Source: Lysobacter firmicutimachus (GTDB lineage Bacteria; Pseudomonadota; Gammaproteobacteria; Xanthomonadales; Xanthomonadaceae). Taken from it: a stretch of 64,000 nucleotides of DNA. A program made the translations under genes and the position numbers. Shown here piece after piece: positions 26,541-34,845 of the stretch; position 1 is the stretch's first letter, and each line of letters opens with the position of its first letter. The notes under the pieces are model-generated. The model saw only the letters and a program-made list of their open reading frames with translations, was not told the DNA's origin and made no database searches. The stretch spans positions 2,666,001 to 2,730,000 of the forward strand of contig NZ_JBANDL010000002.1 of assembly GCF_037027445.1 (NCBI RefSeq), written 5' to 3'.

Positions 26541-28106
26541 TTACTGCGCCTGCAGCTCGGCGATGGCCGCCTGGGTCTGGACCAGGCCCCAGCCGGTGTT
26601 GTCGTCGCGGCCCGGCGCGTCCAGATCGATCGCGGTCACCGCCAGCGCATCGCGCACCTGCTGCGCGGTCGCGGTCGGCTTGGCGCTCCACGCCACCGCG
26701 GCCACGCCGGACACATGCGGGGTCGCCATCGAGGTGCCGTCCATGTCGACGTAAGCCGTGTTGCTGGCCTGCGGCACGGTGTCGACGGTCGCGCTCTGGC
26801 CGGACAGGCCGGCGATGATCGCCTCGCCGTCGGCCTTGGCGATGCCGACCGCCGGGATGGTGCTGTGATTGGCCGCACCGGTCGCGGTGACGCCGAGGGT
26901 GGCGTGCAGAGCGCCGTCGACGTTGTTGTAGATCACCACGCCGACGCCGCGGCCCTTCTGCACCGCCTGCACCTTCTCCAGGAAGCTGTTGGTGCCGCGC
27001 TGGCACAGCACGACCTTGTTGCGCCAGGTCGAGCTGGACGCCGTGCATAGGCCGCCGTTGACCCAGCCCGCACTGGCGGTGGCCTGCTTGGAACCGTCGA
27101 TCGGGTTCATCGCGAAGCTGCTGTTGCCGACCTTGAGCGGGTCGTCGACCAACGGGAACGTGCTGTGCACGCCGACGCCCGGCGCGGACAGCTCGACCTC
27201 GCTGTTGTACTGGGAGAAATCGGCCTTGGCGTTGTTCGCGTCGACCGCGGCCACCGAGACCACGCTCGGATACGAGGCCGGGTAGCTCAGCGTCGCGTTG
27301 CCGTCGTTGCCGGCCGCGGCGATGTTGAGGATGCCCTGGTCGGCCAGGCTCTGGAACGCGTTGCGCTCGGTGGTCGAGCTGCCGCTGCCGCCCAGGCTCA
27401 TGCTGATGATCTTGGCGCCGGCGGTAGCGCAGCGGTTGGCCGCGTCGACCAGGGTCGAGCTGTACGTCCAGGAGCACTGGCCCTCGCCGGAATAGCCGTT
27501 GGTGCCGAACACTTTGATGATGTGCAACGAGACCTTGCCCGGGCTGACGCCGACCACGCCGGTGGCGTTGTTGGCCGCAGCGATGGTGCCGGCGACATGG
27601 GTGCCGTGGCCGCAAGTGTCGTTGTTCCAGCCGGTCGGATAGCCGGTCATGGCGATGCCGGCGAAATCTTCATGGGCGGAATTGATGCCCGAGTCGATCA
27701 CGCAGACCTTGATCCCGGCGCCGGTCGCGGCACCGGCATCGATCGTGCCGTCGCGGTTGGCGTCCCACACGTCGCGGGCCTGCACCTTGTCGATGCCGTA
27801 AGGCACGGATTGGGCCGAGGGATAACGCGGCAGGTCGGGCTCGATCGAGGCGATGTTCGGGTTGTTGCGCAGGGCTTGCTGCGCCTGCGGCGGCAGGGTC
27901 GCCACGAAAGCGTTGAGCTTGTCGAACTGGAAGTGGATCGCACCGCCGCCGGCCTGCAGCGCCTTGCGCACGTTCTCGCGCTCGGCCGACTGCTTGAACT
28001 TCACCCAGACGCGATTGGGATCCGGGCCTTGCGCCGCGGCCAGATTCGATACCGCCAGCATGGACAGACCCAGGCCCAGTGCGCACACCAACTTGCGTTG
28101 CTTCAT
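26541..28106 (-). CDS. Secreted subtilisin-like serine protease (S8) with PA-type insert
   Basis: The product has 521 residues from the ATG at 28106, with GGGGAG upstream. Signal peptide residues 1-25 (ALGLGLSMLAVSNLAAAQ) are followed by an I9-like propeptide to about residue 100. The catalytic triad is Asp138 (VCVIDSGIN), His167 (GHGTHVAGTIAAA) and Ser459 (DGTSMATPHVSG). Between about 300 and 435 a PA-like domain is inserted (VVLCQRGTNSFLEKVQAVQK), as in lactocepin/cucumisin-type subtilases. There is no P-domain or secretion tail at the C-terminus. It is an extracellular protease. A perfect CRP/Clp-type site lies 145 bases upstream. Confidence 0.95.
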   Translation of the reverse strand: MKQRKLVCALGLGLSMLAVSNLAAAQGPDPNRVWVKFKQSAERENVRKALQAGGGAIHFQFDKLNAFVATLPPQAQQALRNNPNIASIEPDLPRYPSAQSVPYGIDKVQARDVWDANRDGTIDAGAATGAGIKVCVIDSGINSAHEDFAGIAMTGYPTGWNNDTCGHGTHVAGTIAAANNATGVVGVSPGKVSLHIIKVFGTNGYSGEGQCSWTYSSTLVDAANRCATAGAKIISMSLGGSGSSTTERNAFQSLADQGILNIAAAGNDGNATLSYPASYPSVVSVAAVDANNAKADFSQYNSEVELSAPGVGVHSTFPLVDDPLKVGNSSFAMNPIDGSKQATASAGWVNGGLCTASSSTWRNKVVLCQRGTNSFLEKVQAVQKGRGVGVVIYNNVDGALHATLGVTATGAANHSTIPAVGIAKADGEAIIAGLSGQSATVDTVPQASNTAYVDMDGTSMATPHVSGVAAVAWSAKPTATAQQVRDALAVTAIDLDAPGRDDNTGWGLVQTQAAIAELQAQ

Positions 28107-28250
28107 TCGTGACTCCCCGAGATGAAAGGCGGCCCGGACGCGCCGGACCGATAGCGATACGTCGCGGTCTGGGCCGCGACGCACATCCGACGCTAGCCGC
28201 ATCGGTGGCGGCACGGGAATGAGTGAAACCCCTCAGGGAACATATAATTT

Positions 28251-28266
28251 TGTGACTTTCGTCACA
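28251..28266. promoter_or_regulatory. Perfect CRP/Clp-type binding site
   Basis: TGTGACTTTCGTCACA is an exact TGTGA-N6-TCACA site. It lies in an A/T-rich island (28236-28275) that stands out from the GC-rich surroundings. The TTATAT on the minus strand at 28242-28247 could be a -10 for the protease gene, whose start codon is 145 bases away. The global regulator Clp controls extracellular enzymes in Xanthomonas and Lysobacter. Confidence 0.75.
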
Positions 28267-28608
28267 AATTTATTATGATGAATGCAGCGGTTCTGTCCGC
28301 TGTAGGGTGGACACGACGTTTATGCGTTTCGTTAGATCCAGTCGGGAAAACGCGCGACGCCAGCTCGGTCCACGGCTACGCACGCTCGAAGCCGGCAGGC
28401 GCCTTGGCTATCGCAAGGACCACCCGCGCCGGACGGTGACCGCCGGCTCAGCCCGGCGGCGCGCGAGTCGGTGGATCGGTCCGACGGAAGAATACCGACG
28501 CCCCCGGGACCGGCCTGCGGACGCCTCCCCTAGAGTGCAGGCCCGCCCCGCCTGCAGGCATCCGGGGAAGGGCCGCCGGACGGGGCCACACCGTCGGGTC
28601 CGCGCCGC
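28267..28608. other. Gene-free stretch between protease promoter and alr
   Basis: About 340 bases with no supported gene. The plus-strand open frame 28307-28660 is Arg-rich, lacks a ribosome site and overlaps the end of alr, so I do not accept it. A TGTCC / GGACA pair near 28297-28315 could form a small hairpin. I see nothing else. Confidence 0.4.
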
Positions 28609-29700
28609 TCAGCTTTCGACGAAGCGCACCCGGCGGGTGATCGAGCAGGTCAGCTCGTAGCCGATGGTCCCGCTGGCCCGGGCGATACGCTCGACCGGCA
28701 GCTCCGGCCCCCACAGCTCCACCGGGTCGCCGACCTTGGCTCCGGGCACGCCGCGCAGGTCGATGGTCATCAGGTCCATCGATACCCGGCCGATCACCTG
28801 GGTGTCGTGGCCTGCGACCCGCACCGGGGTGCCGGACGGCGCCGCGCGCGGATAGCCGTCGCCGTAGCCGATCGCGGCCACGCCGACCCACATGTCCTGC
28901 GGGCACTCCCAGGTCGCGGCATAGCCGATCTTCTCGCCCTTGCGCACGCGGTTGACCGCGATCAGCCGGGTCGACAGGGTCATCGCCGGGCGCAGGCCGA
29001 AGTCGGCGCCGCTGCGGCCCTCGACCACGCTGATCCCGTACAGCAGGCCGCCGGGGCGGATCCATTGCGCGTGCGCGTCCGGCCAGCCCAGCACCGCGGC
29101 CGAATTGGCCAGCGAACGCGGCCCGTCCAGGCCCTCGGTGGCGGCGGCGAATGCGCGCAACTGGGCGCGGGTCTGGCCGTAACCGGCCTGGGCCGGGTCG
29201 AGCTCGTCGGAACTGGCGAAGTGGTTCATCAGCACGATGCCGTCGGCGACCGCGGCGCTGGCGCGCAGGCGCGCGTGCGCTTCGCGCACCTGGTCGGGGG
29301 CGAAGCCGAGCCGGTGCATGCCGCTGTCGACCTTGAGCCAGCAGCGGATCGGTTCGCCGGGAGCGGCCTGTTCCAGCATCTCGATCTGGCTGGGATGATG
29401 GATCACCGATTCGACCCCGAGCCGGCGCAGCTGCGGCAGATCGTCGGCCTCGTCGAAGCCTGACAGCAGCACGATCGGCTGCGACAGGCCGGCCGCGCGC
29501 AGCCGGTCGGCGTCGGACAGGGCCGCCACGCCGAAGGCGTCGGCGCCTTCCAGGGCGCGGGCGACCCGTTCCAGACCGTGGCCATAGCCGTCGGCCTTGA
29601 CCACCGCCATGACCCGGCTGTGCGGAGCGAGCGCCCGGGCCTGGGCGAGGTTATGACGCAACGCGTCGGTGTGAATGTTTGCGCAAGTCGGTCGTGCCAT
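28609..29700 (-). CDS. alr: Alanine racemase
   Basis: The product has 363 residues from the ATG at 29700; an ATG three codons upstream is also possible. VMAVVKADGYGHG (30-43) carries the PLP lysine, Lys35. WLKVDSGMHRLGF, NSAAVLGWPD, WIRPGGLLYGIS and IGRVSMDLMTIDL are further conserved PLP and active-site blocks, and VAAIGYGDGYPR holds the C-terminal catalytic region. The enzyme converts L- to D-alanine for peptidoglycan. It follows dnaB on the same strand, as in related Xanthomonadaceae, but here two small genes intervene. No signal peptide. Confidence 0.96.
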   Translation of the reverse strand: MARPTCANIHTDALRHNLAQARALAPHSRVMAVVKADGYGHGLERVARALEGADAFGVAALSDADRLRAAGLSQPIVLLSGFDEADDLPQLRRLGVESVIHHPSQIEMLEQAAPGEPIRCWLKVDSGMHRLGFAPDQVREAHARLRASAAVADGIVLMNHFASSDELDPAQAGYGQTRAQLRAFAAATEGLDGPRSLANSAAVLGWPDAHAQWIRPGGLLYGISVVEGRSGADFGLRPAMTLSTRLIAVNRVRKGEKIGYAATWECPQDMWVGVAAIGYGDGYPRAAPSGTPVRVAGHDTQVIGRVSMDLMTIDLRGVPGAKVGDPVELWGPELPVERIARASGTIGYELTCSITRRVRFVES

Positions 29701-30113
29701 GCGCCGCATTCTAGCGACCGCAGCCGGCCGCCCTATGAGCTGAGTGTGAAGTTGCCGCGCTTGCGCAGGACGGGCAAAGCCCGGGGACGCCGGCTGCGGG
29801 ACGGGGTCACGAAGCAGGAGCCGATCCCCCTCCCCCATTTTCAAGGGGGAACAGCGACAGCTCGGGAGAACAGCAGTGCCGGAAAAATGGCAGCAGCTCG
29901 TGGCAGCCGCGCGAAACATCGCCGGCGCGCGACGAATGTTCTTGTAGGAGCGGCGTGAGTCGCGACCGCTGGCCCGCGCAGCCCATTCGTCTCGCTGAGC
30001 ACGCCAAGGGGTAGGCGCGGCGCAAGCCGCGACGACGAGCTGGCGGAAGCGGCGAAAACTACGGCAGGCCGATCCCCCTAGCCCACTTTTCCAACAGAAC
30101 TGCGGCAAGAACG
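29701..30113. repeat. Intergenic repeat island between alr and the glycine-zipper gene
   Basis: There is no supported gene here. The stretch holds two copies of the TGTAGGAGCGGCG...GCGACC family, at 29943-29969 and 30011-30033, both on the plus strand. It also has a GATCCCCCTCCCCC...AAGGGGGAA hairpin (29824-29851) and a half copy of that element at 30071-30090. The pieces alternate, as if repeats have accumulated one after another. Confidence 0.65.
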
Positions 30114-30146
30114 AAAAAGCCGCGCGGACAAAAGCCCGCGCGGCTT
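30114..30146 (-). terminator. Intrinsic terminator of the glycine-zipper gene
   Basis: On the minus strand AAGCCGCGCGG (30146-30136) pairs perfectly with CCGCGCGGCTT (30127-30117) over an 8-base loop, and a TTTTT run follows (30118-30114). It lies about 125 bases after the stop codon of the glycine-zipper gene. This is a textbook Rho-independent terminator. Confidence 0.85.
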
Positions 30147-30269
30147 CGAGTTCGAGCCTGGAACGGTCGCCGGGCGTGCGGAACTTCGACGGAAAACGGG
30201 CCAGCCCGCAAACCGCCGTCCGATCCGCCGCCGCCTAACTCCTACGCGCCAACTCCCGAGCTATCAGGC

Positions 30270-30602
30270 TCAGTCGCAGCGACGCTCGATCACCGTCTCG
30301 GTCTTGTTCTGCTGGTGCTCCTGGATCTTGCGGCCCGCGAAGGCGCCGCCGACCGCACCGGCCGCCGTCGCCAGCTTCTTGCCGTTGCCGCCGCCGACCT
30401 GGTTGCCCAGCAGGCCGCCGGCGACCGCGCCGATCGCGGTACCGGCGATCTTGTGCTGGTCCTTGATCTGCTTGGGACGCTGCACTTCCACGTCGTAGCA
30501 ACGCGGGGTCTTCTTCGACTTGCTCTGAGCGCCGGCGACGCCGGTCGCCGCGACGCAGGACATCAGCACGATCGCGAGGGTGGATTTCAGGTTGGAGTTC
30601 AT
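30270..30602 (-). CDS. Small exported glycine-zipper protein
   Basis: The product has 110 residues. A signal peptide (STLAIVLMSCVAATGVAGAQ) is cleaved near residue 25. Residues about 50-92 hold a glycine-zipper 2TM-like domain (IAGTAIGAVAGGLLGNQVGGG, then ATAAGAVGGAFAGRKIQEH) with GxxxG spacing. Short, similar domains occur in the rickettsial 17-kDa antigen family and in envelope lipoproteins. The Cys in CYDVEV and near the C-terminus (RRCD) may form a disulfide. Position before alr suggests nothing specific. Function is unknown; outer-membrane association is inferred. Confidence 0.8.
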   Translation of the reverse strand: MNSNLKSTLAIVLMSCVAATGVAGAQSKSKKTPRCYDVEVQRPKQIKDQHKIAGTAIGAVAGGLLGNQVGGGNGKKLATAAGAVGGAFAGRKIQEHQQNKTETVIERRCD

Positions 30603-30917
30603 GGACGCACCGATGATAGGGAGGAAAGAATCGAGCGATACGATGCGCCGCGCTGCGTCACGAACACGTCAACCGAAAGGCGGCGGCGGTTCGTGCGACG
30701 CGCAGCGGCCGCATCGCGCAGCAGGCTAGCGCGGTGCGGCTGAACGGGCGATGCAATATCGGCGCGCCGGCATTCGCGGTGCCATGCCGCATTCGACAAC
30801 GTGCGCGCCATCACCGATTCGCGGGCTCTCATCGCCCGGCGCCGGGCGGCGGCATCCAGCCGGGCCGCTGCGTCTCGCCCGTGAGGCCGGTCCGCGCGGC
30901 CGCGTGCGCTCATGCGC
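30603..30917. other. Intergenic region upstream of the glycine-zipper gene
   Basis: This 315-base gap contains the promoter region for the minus-strand glycine-zipper gene and the 3' end of the next gene. A ribosome site is present on the minus strand close to 30612-30620 (TTCCTCCC on the plus strand complement). I see no RNA gene, repeat or credible reading frame. Confidence 0.35.
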
Positions 30918-31343
30918 TCAACGCGGCTTGCTGTGCCAGAGCGCGTTGACGATGATCCACTTGCCGTCGAAGCGGCCCATATGGAAGTAGTCGACGAACC
31001 ACGGCGTTTCCACCCGCACCGCCGCGGCATTGCCGGCCACGTCGAGCACCCGGCAGCTGCGGTTCCATTGCTCTTTCGGGGTTTTCAGCACGCCCTGCTT
31101 GGTCAGCTCGACCAGTTCTTCCTTGGACATACGGCGCAGCCCCAGGCGTTCGTACGGCGTGTCGCCGATCACCGCGCGCTTGGCCAGGTCCGGATGCAGG
31201 GCGCGGGCCACCCGCTGCGGATCGCCCTCGAGCTGGCCGTCGACGTAATCGAAACAGGTGGCCTCGATCGCGGCGATCGTCGCCGGGTCGGGTTGTGCGG
31301 CCGGTGCGGCGGCGCTTGCGGCGGCAAACAGCAGGGAAAACAT
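30918..31343 (-). CDS. Exported lumazine-binding/NTF2-like small protein
   Basis: The product has 141 residues from the ATG at 31343, with AGGG five bases upstream; an earlier ATG at 31361 is less likely. Residues 1-16 (FSLLFAAASAAAPAAQ) look like a signal peptide. The mature part (IEATCFDYVDGQLEGDPQRVARALHPDLAKR, then VETPWFVDYFHMGRFDGKWIIVNALW) matches the cystatin-like, NTF2-type fold of the putative lumazine-binding family. Members are often exported and of unknown function. It lies 148 bases downstream of dnaB on the same strand and might share its transcript. Confidence 0.7.
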   Translation of the reverse strand: MFSLLFAAASAAAPAAQPDPATIAAIEATCFDYVDGQLEGDPQRVARALHPDLAKRAVIGDTPYERLGLRRMSKEELVELTKQGVLKTPKEQWNRSCRVLDVAGNAAAVRVETPWFVDYFHMGRFDGKWIIVNALWHSKPR

Positions 31344-31490
31344 CGACACCCTGGCCTCCATCGAACGCGGACGCGAACCGGAGCGGTTCGCCGGCGCCGA
31401 GCATAGCCGGGCGCCGAAACCCGGCCAGTGCCGGTGGTCGGGGGCCGGGACGAACCGCGCGTATCGCGGTGCGGACCCGGCCGGGTCGAC

Positions 31491-32903
31491 TCACTCGAAC
31501 GAGCCGATCGAGTCGTGGCTGAGGTTGTCGAAGCGGGTGTATTCGCCGAAGAACTTGAGCTTGAGCGAGCCGGTCGGGCCGGATCGCTGCTTGCCGATGA
31601 TGACCTCGGCCAGGCCTTTGTCCGGCGAGGTTTCCTTGTTGTAGTAGTCGTCGCGGTAAATGAAGATGATGATGTCCGCGTCCTGCTCGATGGCGCCGGA
31701 TTCGCGCAGGTCGGCCATCACCGGGCGCTTGTCCGCGCGCTGTTCCAGCGAACGGTTGAGCTGCGACAGCGCGATCACCGGCAGGTTGAGCTCCTTGGCC
31801 AGGTGCTTGAGCGAGCGCGAGATCTCGGAGATTTCGGTGGCGCGGTTTTCGCTGTTGCCCGGCACCGACATCAGCTGCAGGTAGTCGATCACGATCAGGC
31901 CCAGGTCGTGTTCGCGCTTGAGCCGGCGCGATTTGGCGCGCAGCACTTCCGGCGACAGGCCCGGGGTGTCGTCGATGAAGATCTTGACCTCGCGCAGCTG
32001 GCGGATCGCGCCGGTGACGCGCGCCCAGTCCTCGTCCTCGAGCTGGCCCGAACGCAGGCGCTGGGCGTTGACCCGACCGACCGAGGAGATCAGGCGCAGG
32101 GCCAGCTGGCTGGCCGACATTTCCATCGAGAACACCGCCACCGCCTTCTTGGTGCGGAAGGCGACGTGCTCGGCGATGTTGAGGGCGAAGGTGGTCTTGC
32201 CCATCGCCGGACGCGCGGCCAGGATCAGCAGGTCGGTGTTCTGCAGACCGGCCGTCATCTCGTCGAATTCGGTGTAGCCGGTCGGCAAGCCGGTGACCGC
32301 GCCGCCGTTGGCGTAGCGCGTCTGCAGCACGTCGAACGCCTCCGACAGCGCCTTGGTCACCGGAGTGAAGTCGGTGCGGCCGCGGGCGCCGGCTTCGGCG
32401 ATCGCGAACACCTGCTGCTCGGCCTTGGCCAGGATTTCGCCGCTGTCGCGGCCGTCGGGCTGGAAACCGTCGTTGACGATTTCGGTGCCGACCTCGATCA
32501 GCTTGCGCATCACCGCCTTGTCGCGAACGATCTCGGCGTAGGCGGCGATGTTGGCCGCCGACGGCGTGGTGCTGGCCAGCTCGATCAGATAGGCGCCGCC
32601 GGCGACCTGCTCGGACAGGCCCTGCGAGTCGAACCACTCGCCCAAGGTCACCGCGTCGAACGGCCGGCTGCGCTCGGCCAGCTCGCGGATCGCGCGGTAG
32701 ATCAGCTGGTGATCGCGGCGGTAGAAGTCTTCCTCGACCAATTGGTCGGCGATGCGGTCGTAGGCGTCGGGCGCCAGCATCAGGCCGCCGAGCACGGCTT
32801 GCTCGGCCTCGACCGATTGCGGCGGCACCCGCAATTGGTCGACGCGCTGCTCGGCGCGGGTCTCGAAACGCTTCTCGCCGCGGAAACCGGATCGTGCGCT
32901 CAT
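31491..32903 (-). CDS. dnaB: Replicative DNA helicase DnaB
   Basis: The product has 470 residues from the ATG at 32903. The N-terminal domain (VPPQSVEAEQAVLGGLMLAP) is followed by a linker and the RecA-like ATPase core. The ATP site is AARPAMGKTTFALN, and VIDYLQLMS is Walker B. ALSQLNRSLEQRADKRPVMADLRESGAIEQ and the Arg finger region follow. DnaB unwinds DNA at the replication fork. The gene lies downstream of rplI on the same strand. The 366-base gap before it holds a cluster of DnaA-box-like sites. Confidence 0.98.
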   Translation of the reverse strand: MSARSGFRGEKRFETRAEQRVDQLRVPPQSVEAEQAVLGGLMLAPDAYDRIADQLVEEDFYRRDHQLIYRAIRELAERSRPFDAVTLGEWFDSQGLSEQVAGGAYLIELASTTPSAANIAAYAEIVRDKAVMRKLIEVGTEIVNDGFQPDGRDSGEILAKAEQQVFAIAEAGARGRTDFTPVTKALSEAFDVLQTRYANGGAVTGLPTGYTEFDEMTAGLQNTDLLILAARPAMGKTTFALNIAEHVAFRTKKAVAVFSMEMSASQLALRLISSVGRVNAQRLRSGQLEDEDWARVTGAIRQLREVKIFIDDTPGLSPEVLRAKSRRLKREHDLGLIVIDYLQLMSVPGNSENRATEISEISRSLKHLAKELNLPVIALSQLNRSLEQRADKRPVMADLRESGAIEQDADIIIFIYRDDYYNKETSPDKGLAEVIIGKQRSGPTGSLKLKFFGEYTRFDNLSHDSIGSFE

Positions 32904-33107
32904 CGGAAAGGCGTTCCTCTGCTCATCAAAAGCGGCGGCCGCGGCGGCGGCCGTACGAGCCACGGCACGTTGGGCGCACAGGCTCGGCATGGGTAACAGG
33001 CGGACCCAGCCGCGCGCGCCGCCCGGCAGACTGCCGGGTAACGGCCGCAGAACCGGGGACGGGCATCGTAGCCGCGATGCGCCGGCGGGCGTTGCATACA
33101 GCTCTGT

Positions 33108-33146
33108 TGTGGACTTGTGGCGAAGCTATGGACAAGGTGTGGATAA
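33108..33146 (-). promoter_or_regulatory. Cluster of DnaA-box-like sequences upstream of dnaB
   Basis: TGTGGATAA (33138-33146) is a perfect DnaA box (TTATCCACA on the other strand). TATGGACAA (33127), TGTGGCGAA (33116) and TGTGGACTT (33108) are near matches spaced 11, 11 and 8 bases apart, all in the same orientation. The cluster lies about 210-240 bases upstream of the dnaB start codon. It may be a DnaA-responsive promoter element. The rest of the 366-base gap holds only the rplI terminator. Confidence 0.55.
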
Positions 33147-33212
33147 CTGCCCATCTATCGCCCGCCCGAGTCGCTCAGACTGAGACCCGGCCGCAACCCC
33201 AACGCACACTCT

Positions 33213-33248
33213 CAAAAAAGCGAAAGGCGCCGTGACGGCGCCCTTCGC
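33213..33248 (-). terminator. Intrinsic terminator after rplI
   Basis: On the minus strand GCGAAGGGCGCCGTCACGGC begins a strong stem that closes with CGGCGCCTTTCGC, followed by a run of six T (33219-33214). It starts 22 bases after the rplI stop codon. It separates the ribosomal operon from dnaB. Confidence 0.92.
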
Positions 33249-33269
33249 ATGCCACGGTCGGGCGGTCGA

Positions 33270-33722
33270 TCAGGCGGCTTCGGCCGCGACGATGACCTTG
33301 ACCGTGATTTCGACGTCGGCGTGCAGATGCAGCAGCACGTCGTATTCGCCGGTGCGGCGGATCGGGCCTTCGCCCATGATCACTTCCGACTTGCCGACTT
33401 CGTAGCCGGCCTTGGTCAGCGCCTCGGCGATGTCGCGCGGGGTCACCGAACCGTACAGCTTGCCTTCGGTCGCGGCATTGGCGTAGACCGTGATCTGCGC
33501 GCCTTCCAGCTTGGCCTTGCGGCCTTCGGCGCCGTCCAGCTGGGCCTTGGCCTTGGCTTCGTACTCGGCGCGGCGCGCTTCGAACTCGGCCAGGTTGGCG
33601 GCGGTGGCCGGGACGGCTTTGCCCTGCGGCACCAGGAAGTTGCGGCCGTAGCCCGGCTTGACGTTGACCTTGTCGCCGAGGTTGCCGAGGTTGGTGACCT
33701 TCTGCAGGAGGATCAGTTGCAT
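33270..33722 (-). CDS. rplI: 50S ribosomal protein L9
   Basis: The product has 150 residues, the normal length for L9. The N-terminal [20 protein letters not shown] and [13 protein letters not shown] form the conserved globular domain, and the long Ala/Glu/Lys helix ([21 protein letters not shown]) joins it to the C-terminal domain. The gene is the last of rpsF-rpsR-rplI and ends before a strong terminator. A 199-base gap with two hairpins separates it from rpsR. Confidence 0.99.
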   Translation of the reverse strand: MQLILLQKVTNLGNLGDKVNVKPGYGRNFLVPQGKAVPATAANLAEFEARRAEYEAKAKAQLDGAEGRKAKLEGAQITVYANAATEGKLYGSVTPRDIAEALTKAGYEVGKSEVIMGEGPIRRTGEYDVLLHLHADVEITVKVIVAAEAA

Positions 33723-33856
33723 GGGTGTGCTCCGTATTCGTTAGCGGGCCTTTAGGTCCGCAGCAGGATTCGCTGTCCGAAGAGCTGGAATCGGGATGCG
33801 CTCGGAGGCAAGGGTCGGATCGCGAAAGAACTGCGCGGCCCGCGCCCTCGCTCCTG

Positions 33857-33910
33857 CCCTCTCCCGCGAGCGGGAGAGGGGGACAAAGCGTTCGCCCGCT
33901 TCAGCGGGCG
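33857..33910. repeat. Two adjacent hairpins between rpsR and rplI
   Basis: CCCTCTCCCG (33857-33866) pairs with CGGGAGAGGG (33871-33880) over CGAG. Then CGCCCGC (33893-33899) pairs with GCGGGCG (33904-33910) over TTCA. The pair sits inside the S6-S18-L9 operon, 14 bases after the end of rpsR. Such elements look like mobile intergenic palindromes, and might reduce or stabilise rplI mRNA. Confidence 0.65.
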
Positions 33911-33921
33911 GACCGCTTCAC

Positions 33922-34152
33922 TCAAGCGTTGTGGTTGTCGGTGTACGGGATCAGGGCCAGGAAACGGGCGCGCTTGACGGCCGTGGCCAGCTGGCGCTGG
34001 TACTTCGACTTGGTGCCGGTGACGCGGCTCGGCACGATCTTGCCGGTCTCGGTCAGGTACTGGCGCAGGGTGTTGAGATCCTTGTAATCGATCTCCTTGA
34101 CGCCCTCGGCGGTGAACTTGCAGAACTTGCGGCGGCGGAAGAACTTGGACAT
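33922..34152 (-). CDS. rpsR: 30S ribosomal protein S18
   Basis: The product has 76 residues. The sequence ([20 protein letters not shown], then [20 protein letters not shown] and [20 protein letters not shown]) is a near-standard S18, which binds S6 in the small subunit. It starts 11 bases after the rpsF stop codon. The N-terminus is Arg/Lys rich as usual. Confidence 0.99.
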   Translation of the reverse strand: MSKFFRRRKFCKFTAEGVKEIDYKDLNTLRQYLTETGKIVPSRVTGTKSKYQRQLATAVKRARFLALIPYTDNHNA

Positions 34153-34163
34153 GGGGGCGATCC

Positions 34164-34592
34164 TCAGGCGGCTTCGGCGTTGTCGTCGGCGTTGTCGGCG
34201 GTGCCGACAGCGTTGTCGCTGTCGTCGTCACGACGACGGCGCTCGCCGCGCTCGGGCTTGTCGCCCTTCTCGTCCTTGAACTTCATGATCAGCGACTGCT
34301 CGGTGTCGGCTTCGTCGCGCTTCATGACCAGGTGACGCAGGACGGCGTCGTTGAAACGGAAGCCGTCGACCAGCTCGTTCAGCACGGTCTGGGTGACTTC
34401 GATGTTGAGCAGGACGTAGTGGGCCTTGACCAGGTTCTCGATCGGGTAGGCCAGCTGACGGCGGCCCCAGTCTTCGAGACGGTGGATCTTGCCCTCGCCG
34501 CCTTCGATCAGCGACTTGTAGCGCTCGATCATGGCCGGCACCTGCTCGCTCTGGTCCGGGTGGACCAGGAACACGACTTCGTAATGACGCAT
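34164..34592 (-). CDS. rpsF: 30S ribosomal protein S6
   Basis: The product has 142 residues from the ATG at 34592. The S6 fold is clear: [40 protein letters not shown] and [20 protein letters not shown]. The C-terminal tail from residue 100 is long and charged ([20 protein letters not shown]), longer than in E. coli S6, where glutamates are added after translation. It is the first gene of the operon. About 245 bases upstream separate it from a DUF885 gene on the same strand. Confidence 0.98.
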   Translation of the reverse strand: MRHYEVVFLVHPDQSEQVPAMIERYKSLIEGGEGKIHRLEDWGRRQLAYPIENLVKAHYVLLNIEVTQTVLNELVDGFRFNDAVLRHLVMKRDEADTEQSLIMKFKDEKGDKPERGERRRRDDDSDNAVGTADNADDNAEAA

Positions 34593-34813
34593 GGTGTGAT
34601 TCCTTGTGGATGAAGGGCCGCCGACGGCGACCCGGTTCAGCCCCCCAACGCCGCAACGGCGCGGTGGAGCAAGGTCCCCTGCCCGGCCTGAAGCCGCGCG
34701 GGAGCCGGAAAGTATGGCAGCCCGGGGCCTGTGGGGCAAATCGCCGCCATCCGCCCCGACTCGGGCCGACCGTCGCATAGGGCCGTTCAGGCCCGACGCC
34801 CCGGCTTCAGCGA

Positions 34814-34845
34814 AATCCCGAACCTCCAATCCCGAATCTCACCCC
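34814..34845. repeat. GGGATTCGGGATT-type repeat at the DUF885 gene end
   Basis: The plus strand reads AAATCCCGAACCTCCAATCC then CGAATCTCACC. On the coding (minus) strand this begins at the stop codon: TGAGATTCGGGATTGG. It is the second of three copies found exactly at the 3' ends of minus-strand genes. Confidence 0.65.

Noticed and set aside
28307..28660. Plus-strand frame of 117 codons near the protease promoter
   Set aside because: Arg-rich, no ribosome site, overlaps the 3' end of alr and has no recognised domain.
33108..33146. Chromosomal replication origin
   Set aside because: DnaA-like boxes are present, but no dnaA, dnaN or A/T-rich unwinding element is next to them.
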